DNA from: Woeseiaceae bacterium
GTDB taxonomy: Bacteria > Pseudomonadota > Gammaproteobacteria > Steroidobacterales > Woeseiaceae
Length of the DNA: 64,000 nucleotides
Assembly (NCBI GenBank): GCA_030065915.1
Contig: JASJCQ010000002.1
Coordinates: 167,196-231,195 of the forward strand
Direction of reading: 5' to 3'
In this document: piece after piece, positions 52,586 to 60,345 of the stretch
Position numbering within the stretch: position 1 is the first letter of the stretch
How the letters are laid out: the number at the start of each line of letters is the position of its first letter
The notes under the pieces: model-generated
The model's database searches: none
What the model saw: the letters and a program-made list of their open reading frames with translations, nothing else
What the model was told of the DNA's origin: nothing
Position numbers and translations under genes: made by a program

Positions 52586-54352
52586 TTGGCCGGGTCCGCC
52601 CCGGCAAAACGCCTCCCGTTTCTGTTCGTCCTTGTTGTTGGGGGCCTGACCACCAGCTCCCTCGCTATCGCCGCAACGGGGCCGGGAGCGGATATCGCCT
52701 TCGGCCAGATGGCGATGGGATTGCTGGGCGGTCTCGCGTTGTTTCTGTTCGGCATCGACCAGCTGACCGGCGCGCTGAAGGCGGTGGCCGGCGACCGTAT
52801 GCGGAGTGTCCTGCAGCGTCTCACGTCGAACCGCTTCACCGGTGCTATGACGGGTGCTTTGGTAACTGCGGTCATTCAGTCGTCGTCAGTCACGACGGTG
52901 CTCGTTGTCGGCTTCACGACGGCCGGGTTGATGTCATTCTCCCAGTCGATTGGTGTCATCATGGGCGCCAACATCGGTACGACGATCACGGCGCAGATCG
53001 TCGCCTTCAAAGTCACGAAGGCGGCGTTGTTGATGATTGCGATTGGCTTCGGACTGTTCTTCTTCACCAAGCGGGATGTGCTGCGCCACTACGGCGGCAT
53101 CGTCATGGGTCTTGGCCTGGTCTTTTTCGGCATGAATATCATGAGCGAGGCGATGCAGCCGCTACGCGATTATCAGCCGTTCCTCGACCTGATGCAGCGC
53201 ATGGAGTCGCCACTGATCGGCATCCTGATCGCAGCGGGATTCACGGCACTCGTCCAGTCATCGTCAGCGACGACGGCTATTGTGATCGTCATGGCCGGGC
53301 AGGGCCTCATTTCGCTGCCTGCAGGTATTGCGCTGGCGTTCGGTGCGAACATCGGCACCTGCGTGACGGCCTTACTCGCTGCTATCGGTAAACCGCGAGA
53401 GGCCATTCGGGCCGCGATTACTCACGTTCTATTCAACGTTGCCGGGGTGCTGTTGTGGATCGGACTTATCGATCAGCTTGCTCAGTTCGTCATAGCCTTC
53501 TCTCCGGAGCATCCGGAGCTTGCGGGTACAGAACGCGCGATGGCAGAAACGCCAAGGCAGATCGCCAACGCCCACACAATATTCAACATCGCCAATACCC
53601 TGGTCTTTATCTGTTTGACGACCCTGATTGCCCGCCTCGTCGAGTGGCTGGTACCGGACCGGCCGTTGAACGTCGAGGCCGTCATACAGGCGAAGTATCT
53701 TGATGAGGACCTATTGTCGACGCCTGCGATCGCGCTGGAGCAGGTGCATATGGAATTCCGGCGTATGGGTAAACAGGTCGCCAAGATGCTCAACCAGGTG
53801 ATGCCGGCTGTGTTGACGGGTTCAGCCGTTTCGCTCAAGGAGATTAGAAAACTCGACGACCGCGTCGACCATCTTCACGCACAAATCGTCACTTATCTCG
53901 GAAAGATCAGCCGGCAAAAACTGTCTGAGCGTCAGACCAGTGAAGTGCTGCGCCTGATGGACGCCGTCAACGATCTGGAAACGATTGGTGATGTCATCGA
54001 GGTCAATCTCGTCAACATCGGTTTGTATCGAATAGAAAAGAATGTTGAGGTCAGCGGACCTACCCGGGAGATGCTTAATCAGTTCCACGCGATTGTACTT
54101 CGCTCGCTGAAGTCGGCAGTAAACGCGGTTGCAGACGACGATATGGAGGCCGCGAAGTCGGTGGTAAGATTGAAGAAGGAGATTATGCAGATCGCGAAGC
54201 TGTTCTCCGAGTATGAGTCCAAGCGTTTGATCGCGAACGAGCCTAATCGACTTGAGGCTTATACAATGGAGATCGGCGTCACTGAGAAACTACAACGGGT
54301 CTACTTCTATGCGAAGCGCATGGCAAGGACTGTTGCGCGCGGGCGCCATTGA
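52586..54352 (+). CDS. Na+/phosphate cotransporter with C-terminal PhoU-like domain
   Basis: 588 residues. Two copies of the Na/Pi repeat: GALVTAVIQSSSVTTVLVVG, with GANIGTTITAQIVAF, and AALVQSSSATTAIVIVMAGQ-like FTALVQSSSATTAIVIVMAG with FGANIGTCVTALLA. The QSSS motifs are the transport signature. Residues from about 400 form a PhoU-like helical domain (LDDRVDHLHAQIVTYLGKIS). Start is TTG at 52586; a signal-like N-terminus (LFVLVVGGLTTSSLAIAATG) precedes the first helix. Confidence 0.93.
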   Translation: MAGSAPAKRLPFLFVLVVGGLTTSSLAIAATGPGADIAFGQMAMGLLGGLALFLFGIDQLTGALKAVAGDRMRSVLQRLTSNRFTGAMTGALVTAVIQSSSVTTVLVVGFTTAGLMSFSQSIGVIMGANIGTTITAQIVAFKVTKAALLMIAIGFGLFFFTKRDVLRHYGGIVMGLGLVFFGMNIMSEAMQPLRDYQPFLDLMQRMESPLIGILIAAGFTALVQSSSATTAIVIVMAGQGLISLPAGIALAFGANIGTCVTALLAAIGKPREAIRAAITHVLFNVAGVLLWIGLIDQLAQFVIAFSPEHPELAGTERAMAETPRQIANAHTIFNIANTLVFICLTTLIARLVEWLVPDRPLNVEAVIQAKYLDEDLLSTPAIALEQVHMEFRRMGKQVAKMLNQVMPAVLTGSAVSLKEIRKLDDRVDHLHAQIVTYLGKISRQKLSERQTSEVLRLMDAVNDLETIGDVIEVNLVNIGLYRIEKNVEVSGPTREMLNQFHAIVLRSLKSAVNAVADDDMEAAKSVVRLKKEIMQIAKLFSEYESKRLIANEPNRLEAYTMEIGVTEKLQRVYFYAKRMARTVARGRH

Positions 54353-54468
54353 AGCTGCGCGGCAGTATTGCCTGACTGTTGCATCGGCAGGACGGTGCCT
54401 TCCCAGTCACGGCGACGCAACGCATCCAGTGATCTTTACGGTCTGTTCCGCACACGTCCCCAAGAAGG

Positions 54469-54494
54469 AACGGCCCCCCGCGAGGGGAGCCGTT
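54469..54494 (-). terminator. Terminator-like hairpin beside the tRNA-Leu fragment
   Basis: AACGGC (54469-54474) and GCCGTT (54489-54494) pair and extend inward with one mismatch (CCCC against GGGG) around a short GCGA loop. It lies just downstream, on the minus strand, of the 30-bp tRNA-Leu fragment at 54498, as the true terminator does for the real tRNA. Confidence 0.6.
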
Positions 54495-54497
54495 GTT

Positions 54498-54527
54498 GTT
54501 TGGTGCCGAGAAGAGGACTTGAACCTC
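54498..54527 (-). repeat. 30-bp duplicate of the tRNA-Leu 3' end
   Basis: 54498-54527 is identical to 54706-54735: the T-arm, acceptor 3' strand, discriminator and CCA of tRNA-Leu plus four downstream bases. The rest of a tRNA is missing. The spacer 54528-54705 (178 bp) has no gene. Upstream sequence (TTCCRCACRCGTCCCCAA at about 54446 and 54655) is also similar, so the duplication includes the terminator region. Either a decayed second tRNA-Leu gene or an attachment-site remnant. Confidence 0.9.
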
Positions 54528-54678
54528 GCTGGGAGAATGTCTATCTTTCGGCCGCAACTACCGCACTGACGATCGTAGGGTAGCCCTGCATCCTGTTCAT
54601 GAGATCTGCTCTCGGGGAAGCTACCGAAGAAGAATTAGCCACCCTGGCGGGCAGTTCCACACGCGTCCCCAAACGACA

Positions 54679-54701
54679 AAAGGCCCCCAGAGGGGGCCTT
54701 T
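54679..54701 (-). terminator. Rho-independent terminator of tRNA-Leu
   Basis: Ten-base arms AAAGGCCCCC and GGGGGCCTTT around AGA. On the minus strand the stem ends in TTTT and directly follows the tRNA-Leu CCA end. Confidence 0.88.
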
Positions 54702-54708
54702 AGGCGTT

Positions 54709-54795
54709 TGGTGCCGAGAAGAGGACTTGAACCTCCACGGGGTTACCCCCACTAGCACCTGAAGCTAGCGCGTCTACCAATTCCGCCACCTCGGC
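54709..54795 (-). tRNA. tRNA-Leu (anticodon CAG)
   Basis: Minus strand begins GCCGAGGTGGCGGAATTGGT, as in leucine tRNAs; the anticodon stem CTAGC/GCTAG holds loop TTCAGGT with anticodon CAG (reads CUG). A long variable arm (TGGGGGTAACCCCG region) marks a class II tRNA. T-arm GAGGTTCAAGTCCTC, discriminator A and encoded CCA follow. 87 bases. Confidence 0.96.
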
Positions 54796-54836
54796 AAGGC
54801 TTAACCGCGTACAATCGCGGTCTGGCAGGGTCGCGA

Positions 54837-54865
54837 ACTTTACTCAGTGCTTTCACGCCTGTCAA
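54837..54865 (-). promoter_or_regulatory. Sigma-70 promoter for tRNA-Leu
   Basis: Minus strand: consensus TTGACA (54865-54860) and TAAAGT (54842-54837) with a 17-base spacer, 41 bases before the tRNA 5' end. Confidence 0.72.
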
Positions 54866-54904
54866 TTACATCAGGGGCCTCTCGCCCCGCAAGGAAACAC
54901 ACTT

Positions 54905-57091
54905 TTGCCTACCAAGAACAACAAGAAACGTAAGAAAAACTACAAACACCCGATTCCCGGCAGAAACGAGCTTATCGATTACTTCGAGAAGGTCGGCAAA
55001 CCGGTACGCGTCGACCGGATTCTCGGCGACTTCAATCTCAAGGGTCAGCGCATGCTGTCCCTGCTTACGGACCGGCTCGACGGCATGGTCCGGGCCGGTC
55101 AGCTGCTCGAAAACCGGCGCCGGGAATACTGCCTGACGCAGAAGCTCGACATTGTTACAGGTCGGGTCAGCGCGCATCGCGACGGCTTCGGGTTCGTGCT
55201 GCTTGACGACGGCGGGGACGACGTATTCCTGTCGGCGCGCGAGATGCGTTCCGTCATCGATGGGGACCGAATCGCGCTGAAGATCGCTGGCTACGACCGC
55301 AACGGACGCCCGGAGGGCGACGTCGTCGACATCCTCGAGCGGTCGCGCACGCAAGTAGCCGGTCAGTACATCCGGGAGCGGGGCATCGGTCTCGTTATCC
55401 CGGACAATCCGAAGGTCAACCACCGCATTCTCGTCGCTCGCGGCGAGGCTGGCGGCGCGAAGCACGGCGAGATGGTCGTCGTCGAGATCCTCGATTACCC
55501 AACGCAGGTCGAACAGGCCACCGGCCGCGTCGTCCGCGTCATCGGTTCCCCCGGGCAGAAAGGTATTGCTACCGAACTCGCTATCGAATCGCACGGCATA
55601 CCGACGCGCTGGCCGAGGCCCGTCAGGCAGCAGGCCGACAAGTTCGGCACGTCGGTACCGACGGCGGCCAAGAAGGGCCGCGTCGATCTCCGTCACGTCG
55701 ACCTGGTCACGATTGACGGTGCGGATGCGCGGGACTTCGACGATGCTGTGTACTGCGAGACCAATGGAGGCGGCTGGAAGTTACTCGTCGCAATTGCCGA
55801 TGTCGGCCATTACGTCGATGTCGGTACGCCGCTGGACAAGCACGCGATTGTCCGCGGCACGTCCGTGTACTTCCCGGACCGCGTCGTGCCGATGCTGCCG
55901 GAGGTCTTGTCCAACGGTCTGTGCTCGCTGAACCCGAAGGTCGACCGGCTCTGCATGGTCTGCGAGATGAGCGTCGACGCCTCGGGCAAGGTGAAGAAAT
56001 CGAAGTTCATGGAGGCCGTCATGCGCTCGAAAGCGCGCCTGACCTACAGCCAGGTCGGGACCTTTATCGAGGGCAAGAAGGAGCACGGCGTGCCAAAGGC
56101 GGTGCAGGGATCGATCAGGAATCTGCATGCGCTGTACCGCGCATTCTCGAAGGCCCGCAATCGTCGCGGTGCGATCGAGCTGAACCTGCCGATGACGAAG
56201 TTCGCGCTGAACGATGCCGGCGAGATCGATCACATCAAGACCGTGGAACGCAACGACGCGCACCGATTGATCGAGGAATGCATGATTGCGGCCAATGTCG
56301 AAGCGGCGAAATTCCTGCGCCGCCACCGCATCCCGGGGCTGTACCGGGTGCACGCGAAACCCGATGTCGAGCGCTTCGACGAGCTGCGGCTGTACCTCAC
56401 CTCACTGGGTCTGAAGGTGCCGCACCCGGAACACGTCAATCCGAAACAGTTCAATGACTTGTTGGCCCAGGTCAAAGGCCGGCCGGACAGCGCGTCGATT
56501 TCGATGGCGATGCTTCGCTCGCTGACACACGCAGAGTACACGCCCGAAAACATCGGGCACTTCGGGCTCGCGCTCGATGCCTACGCCCACTTCACGTCGC
56601 CGATTCGACGCTACCCGGATTTGCTCGTGCACCGTGCTATCCGACACATCCTGCGAGGTGGCAAGCCGGGCAAGTACGACTACGACGGCAAACAGATGCA
56701 ACGTCTCGGCGAAATCACATCGGCGCATGAACGCCGCGCCGAGGAGGCGACGCGTGAGGTCGAGGCTTGGCTCAAGTGCCAGTTCATGTCAGACCGGATC
56801 GGCGAGCAGTACGGCGGTGTCATCACCGGCGTCACCAACTTCGGGGTGTTCGTGCAGATCACCGAACTGCAGATCGATGGCCTTGTGCACGTCAGCAGCC
56901 TGCTGAATGACTATTATCACTTCGAGTCTGACGCCCAGCGCCTGGTCGGCGAGCGGGGCGGTAAGGTCTACAAGCTCGGCGACACCATGCAGGTATTCGT
57001 GCATAAGGTCGACATGGAGACGCGAAGGATAGACTTTCGTCCGGCCGACCAGCCGGTCGAGCCGCGATCGGCAAGGCGGGGAAAGCGTTGA
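54905..57091 (+). CDS. rnr: Ribonuclease R
   Basis: 728-residue 3'-5' exoribonuclease that degrades structured RNA. N-terminal lysine-rich helix-turn region, two cold-shock domains (GRVSAHRDGFGFVLLDDGGD; IVTGRV), the RNB catalytic domain with DLVTIDGADARDFDDAVYCE (metal-binding aspartates) and HFTSPIRRYPDLLVHRAIRH, and a C-terminal S1 domain GVITGVTNFGVFVQITELQI ending in a basic tail. Start is TTG at 54905. Followed by rlmB with 45 bases between. Confidence 0.96.
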   Translation: MPTKNNKKRKKNYKHPIPGRNELIDYFEKVGKPVRVDRILGDFNLKGQRMLSLLTDRLDGMVRAGQLLENRRREYCLTQKLDIVTGRVSAHRDGFGFVLLDDGGDDVFLSAREMRSVIDGDRIALKIAGYDRNGRPEGDVVDILERSRTQVAGQYIRERGIGLVIPDNPKVNHRILVARGEAGGAKHGEMVVVEILDYPTQVEQATGRVVRVIGSPGQKGIATELAIESHGIPTRWPRPVRQQADKFGTSVPTAAKKGRVDLRHVDLVTIDGADARDFDDAVYCETNGGGWKLLVAIADVGHYVDVGTPLDKHAIVRGTSVYFPDRVVPMLPEVLSNGLCSLNPKVDRLCMVCEMSVDASGKVKKSKFMEAVMRSKARLTYSQVGTFIEGKKEHGVPKAVQGSIRNLHALYRAFSKARNRRGAIELNLPMTKFALNDAGEIDHIKTVERNDAHRLIEECMIAANVEAAKFLRRHRIPGLYRVHAKPDVERFDELRLYLTSLGLKVPHPEHVNPKQFNDLLAQVKGRPDSASISMAMLRSLTHAEYTPENIGHFGLALDAYAHFTSPIRRYPDLLVHRAIRHILRGGKPGKYDYDGKQMQRLGEITSAHERRAEEATREVEAWLKCQFMSDRIGEQYGGVITGVTNFGVFVQITELQIDGLVHVSSLLNDYYHFESDAQRLVGERGGKVYKLGDTMQVFVHKVDMETRRIDFRPADQPVEPRSARRGKR

Positions 57092-57136
57092 GCAGCCCGC
57101 TTCGGAGGTTTTCCTGATGACAGACAGCGATCAGCA

Positions 57137-57916
57137 ATGAGTAAGTCCCGCTATGTGACCGGCCTGCGGGCTGTTGAACAGCTGTTGGTCAGCAGTCCCG
57201 ACACCTTGCGCCGGGTTTTTGTCGAGTATCGTTCTCAGAATCCGCGCGTCGCGGCCATTACGGCCAAGCTCAAGGCACAGGGTATCGAGCTTCAGTCCGC
57301 CAACCGTGCCCGGCTGCAGCAAATGTCGGGCGAAGCCCGCCATCAGGGAGTCGTTGCCGAGGTCCGCCGCGACACGCTGCTCGATGAGGCGGGACTGCGT
57401 TCTCTCGTGGAGACGGCCCTGTCAGGTGACGGTGAGCTGCTGCTACTGATTCTCGACGGCATCCAGGACCCGCACAACCTGGGCGCCTGCCTGCGCACGG
57501 CCGATGCGGCGGGCGTCGATGCTGTCATCGTGCCCCGTCACGGCTCGGCGACGCTCGGCCCGACGGTGTCCAAAGTAGCTGCCGGCGCCGCCGAGCAGGT
57601 CCCTTTCGCGGTCGTGGCGAATATCGGCCGGGTACTGGATTGGCTGGGCGAATACGGGGTGCAGCGCATCGGGACCAGCGACAAGGCCGATTCGCTGCTC
57701 TACGAGGCCGATATGGCCGGGCCGGTGGCCATTGTGATGGGGCAGGAGGAGAAAGGGCTATCAAAAAGAGTGATGTCCCGCTGCGATCTGCTGTGCCGTC
57801 TGCCGATGGCTGGCTCGGTGTCCAGCCTCAACGTCTCGGTCGCCACGGCGATCTGCCTGTTCGAGGCCGTGCGCCAGCGTGGCCCGGACCCGGCCGACAG
57901 CCCCGCAGCCGACTAA
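57137..57916 (+). CDS. rlmB: 23S rRNA 2'-O-ribose methyltransferase RlmB
   Basis: 259-residue SPOUT enzyme methylating G2251 of 23S rRNA. The N-terminal substrate domain (about 1-80) has YVTGLRAVEQLLVSSPDTLR; the SPOUT motifs are LILDGIQDPHNLGACLRTAD, AIVMGQEEKGLSKRVMSRCD and LPMAGSVSSLNVSVATAICL. It follows rnr, as in E. coli. Confidence 0.95.
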   Translation: MSKSRYVTGLRAVEQLLVSSPDTLRRVFVEYRSQNPRVAAITAKLKAQGIELQSANRARLQQMSGEARHQGVVAEVRRDTLLDEAGLRSLVETALSGDGELLLLILDGIQDPHNLGACLRTADAAGVDAVIVPRHGSATLGPTVSKVAAGAAEQVPFAVVANIGRVLDWLGEYGVQRIGTSDKADSLLYEADMAGPVAIVMGQEEKGLSKRVMSRCDLLCRLPMAGSVSSLNVSVATAICLFEAVRQRGPDPADSPAAD

Positions 57917-57934
57917 TTTACAAGCGCTTTTTGC

Positions 57935-57963
57935 TTGCACAGCCGTTTCGGCTTCAGTAGTAT
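57935..57963 (+). promoter_or_regulatory. Sigma-70 promoter for rpsF-rpsR-rplI-dnaB operon
   Basis: TTGCAC at 57935-57940 and TAGTAT at 57958-57963, spaced by 17 bases, 100 bases before the rpsF ATG and 18 bases after rlmB. Confidence 0.55.
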
Positions 57964-57969
57964 GCGCCT

Positions 57970-58065
57970 CCCCGTCATTAAGGCGGGGTACTCTTGCCAC
58001 ACCGGGCAGCCGGGTGGCTGTAATCCGGGCCATTGTTGGCCGGATTTCATCCATAAGGGACGACA
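57970..58065 (+). promoter_or_regulatory. Structured rpsF leader, probable S6:S18 autoregulatory element
   Basis: Three stem-loops can be drawn: CCCCG/CGGGG at 57970-57988; CCAC/GTGG at 57997-58017 enclosing a CCGGGCAGCCGGG core; and ATCCGGGCC/GGCCGGAT at 58023-58045. The last ends 20 bases before the ATG and leaves AAGGGA free for translation. In other bacteria the S6:S18 complex represses its own operon through a leader hairpin; the match here is by position and structure only. Confidence 0.45.
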
Positions 58066-58614
58066 ATGAGACACTATGAAATCGTATTTCTGGTCCATCC
58101 GGACCAGAGCGAGCAGGTGCCTGCCATGGTTGAACGCTACCAGGGCATGGTGACCGCCGCTAACGGTACCATCCACCGTACCGAAGACTGGGGCCGCCGC
58201 CAGCTGGCTCACCCGATCAACAAGATCCACAAAGCGCACTACGTTCTTTTAAACGTCGAGTGCGATTTTGCTGTGATCGAAGAGATCAAGAGTGCTTTCC
58301 GCTTCAACGACGCCGTTCTTCGCCACCTCGTGATGGCGCGCAAGGATGCTGTCACCGAAGCCTCGCCGATGGCCGTCGCCGTCGCCGAAGAGAAGGCCAA
58401 GGAGAAGGAAGCGCAGCAGCGTCGCGACGCGAAAGCGGCTGCCGAAGCGGCCATGCGTAAGGACGAAGAAGCGGCCAAGACCGAAGCCGAGGCCAAGGCC
58501 AAGGACGACGATGCCGAGAAGACGGAGGCGCCCGAAGCCGCTGCTGAAGCGAAGGACGAGTCAGCTGAAGAGCCCGAAGCCGCTGAAGAAACGCCCGACG
58601 CCAAGACCGCCTGA
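58066..58614 (+). CDS. rpsF: Ribosomal protein bS6 with long charged C-terminal tail
   Basis: 182 residues; the bS6 fold occupies about the first 105 ([80 protein letters not shown]). The remaining 75 residues are a Lys/Glu/Ala tail ([20 protein letters not shown] onward) far longer than in E. coli (131-135 residues in all). It would be a disordered or helical extension on the 30S. First gene of the operon, with rpsR 11 bases after. Confidence 0.96.
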   Translation: MRHYEIVFLVHPDQSEQVPAMVERYQGMVTAANGTIHRTEDWGRRQLAHPINKIHKAHYVLLNVECDFAVIEEIKSAFRFNDAVLRHLVMARKDAVTEASPMAVAVAEEKAKEKEAQQRRDAKAAAEAAMRKDEEAAKTEAEAKAKDDDAEKTEAPEAAAEAKDESAEEPEAAEETPDAKTA

Positions 58615-58625
58615 GGAGAGCACCG

Positions 58626-58850
58626 ATGAGCAGATATTCACGCAGGCGCAAGTACTGCCGTTTTACCGCCGAGGGCATTGAAGAGATCGATTACAAGGAT
58701 CTGAACCTGCTCAAGGCATACATCACGGAAACGGGCAAAATCGTCCCGAGCCGTATTACCGGAACGAAGGCACACTATCAGCGTCAGCTGTCGACCGCGG
58801 TCAAGCGCGCGCGTTACCTGGCACTGCTGCCTTACACCGATCGACACTAA
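58626..58850 (+). CDS. rpsR: Ribosomal protein bS18
   Basis: 74 residues, normal length: [74 protein letters not shown], which is nearly the E. coli sequence. Cooperates with bS6 on the 30S platform. rimI at 5.3 kb should acetylate it. E. coli has priB between rpsF and rpsR; here they are adjacent and priB is absent. Confidence 0.98.
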   Translation: MSRYSRRRKYCRFTAEGIEEIDYKDLNLLKAYITETGKIVPSRITGTKAHYQRQLSTAVKRARYLALLPYTDRH

Positions 58851-58861
58851 AGGCGAGCTCT

Positions 58862-59776
58862 GTGGAGAGCTCCCCTAACGACAGATCGCCGATCGACACT
58901 GCGTTGCAGTGGCTATCGGCGAGAACGGTGAACGGCGTTTTCGGGCTGCTGGCCCTGGCGTCGCTACCTTTAGTCGGCATGTTCAGCAGCGCGCTGTTGG
59001 TCATGCTGGTACTGAAGAACGGCCTGCGGATGGCGATCATCCAGGCGGCCATCACGGCTGGGCTGCTGGCAATCGCGTCGCTGATGAGCGGAAAGAACCC
59101 GGCAGTCGTCGCTTTTTCGATGGCGGCGATCTGGGCGCCGGGACTGATCCTGGTAACGCTGCTGATGGCCACGCGTTCACTGGCGTTGACGCTGCAGATT
59201 TCGGTGATTGCGATGGCGGCCCTGATTGGCCTGATCTTCGTGATCGCACCGGACCCGACGGCGTTCTGGGAGTCAACGCTCAACGCCGTTGCGGCTGCGT
59301 GGCGCGAGCAAGGACAGGAAGACATGGCTTCGGTGGTTGAACAGCTGCTGCCGTTTGCCGAGCACATGACGCTGACCATTGTTCTGGCGTTGTGGATCGT
59401 GCATAGCGCACTGTTTTCGCTGGGCTATGCGATGGCAGGACGCCTGCCAGGGGCTTCAGCGCCTTACGGACGGTTTGCCGAGCTGAGTCTCGGTAAGGTG
59501 ATTGCGATCCTGATGGCGGTATCGTCGCTGGTCGCAATGGTCGTGAACGCGATCCTGCTTCAGAACCTGGCGTTTCTGTTCTACGCCGTGTTCTGGCTGC
59601 AGGGTCTGGCATTGCTGCACTGGTTGCATGCCGAAAAGAAGATTCCGGTGGTGCTGCTGATATTTGCGTACGCATCGCTGGTGATCCCGCCAATCAACGC
59701 GATTGCGTTGATGGTGCTGGCGCTCGTTGGATACGCGGACGCATGGTTTAACTTTCGACGCGAGAGGCTTGCCTAG
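58862..59776 (+). CDS. DUF2232 membrane protein
   Basis: 304 residues, about eight membrane segments. Start is GTG (58862) just 11 bases after rpsR. Contains LPLVGMFSSALLVMLVLKNG and LRMAIIQAAITAGLLAIASL in the first half, and FLFYAVFWLQGLALLHWLHA, then HPEKKIPVVLLIF-like AEKKIPVVLLIFAYASLVIP in the second. DUF2232 proteins are common between rpsR and rplI in gammaproteobacteria lacking priB. Function is unknown. Confidence 0.82.
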   Translation: MESSPNDRSPIDTALQWLSARTVNGVFGLLALASLPLVGMFSSALLVMLVLKNGLRMAIIQAAITAGLLAIASLMSGKNPAVVAFSMAAIWAPGLILVTLLMATRSLALTLQISVIAMAALIGLIFVIAPDPTAFWESTLNAVAAAWREQGQEDMASVVEQLLPFAEHMTLTIVLALWIVHSALFSLGYAMAGRLPGASAPYGRFAELSLGKVIAILMAVSSLVAMVVNAILLQNLAFLFYAVFWLQGLALLHWLHAEKKIPVVLLIFAYASLVIPPINAIALMVLALVGYADAWFNFRRERLA

Positions 59777-59811
59777 GCGCGGCGAAAACAGGAAGACACA
59801 GGGTAAAGAAG

Positions 59812-60261
59812 ATGAACGTTATTTTATTGGAAAACGTGGAAAACCTCGGGAGCATTGGCGACCTCGTCAAAGTTAAGCCGGGTTACGGTCGCAATTTCCT
59901 GCTGCCGCAGGGCAAGGCAGCGCTGGCCACCAAAGCCAACATGGCGGAAATCGAAGCACGCCGTGCCGAGCTCGAGAAGGCGGCTGCCGAGGAACTTGCT
60001 GCGGCGAAGACACGCGCCGAGCAGATCAGTGGCATCGAGCTGGTGATCCCGGCGAACGTCGGCAGCGAAGGCAAACTGTTCGGATCTATCGGCCCGATCG
60101 ATATCGCCGATGCCTTCGAAGCGATCCAGATCGAGGTTCAGCGCAGCGAAGTCCGCATGCCGGACGGCCCGATCCACGAGGCTGGCGAATTCCAGATCGG
60201 TGTCCACCTGCACCCGCAGGTAGATGCTGAAGTCGCCGTTCGAGTCGTCGCAGCCGAGTAG
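59812..60261 (+). CDS. rplI: Ribosomal protein bL9
   Basis: 149 residues, usual length. N-terminal domain MNVILLENVENLGSIGDLVK, VKPGYGRNFLLPQGKAALAT; connecting helix from about 45-75; C-terminal domain GSEGKLFGSIGPIDIADAFE and HEAGEFQIGVHLHPQVDAEV. Fourth gene of the operon. Confidence 0.97.
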   Translation: MNVILLENVENLGSIGDLVKVKPGYGRNFLLPQGKAALATKANMAEIEARRAELEKAAAEELAAAKTRAEQISGIELVIPANVGSEGKLFGSIGPIDIADAFEAIQIEVQRSEVRMPDGPIHEAGEFQIGVHLHPQVDAEVAVRVVAAE

Positions 60262-60275
60262 TGAGTACCAGCGAT

Positions 60276-60301
60276 TCCGGCGCCGTAATGAAGGCGCCGG
60301 A
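60276..60301 (+). terminator. GC-rich hairpin after rplI (terminator or attenuator)
   Basis: TCCGGCGCC (60276-60284) pairs perfectly with GGCGCCGGA (60293-60301) around GTAATGAA. No strong U run follows, so it may only partly reduce read-through from rplI into dnaB. Confidence 0.5.
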
Positions 60302-60345
60302 GTGTGCTACCTTTAAAGGCTAATTCCAGCGGCTGAGGGAGTCTG

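Noticed and set aside
54498..54735. Prophage or genomic island bounded by tRNA-Leu att sites
   Set aside because: Only 178 bp lie between the two copies and no integrase or phage gene is nearby; kept only as a remnant or decayed tRNA duplicate.
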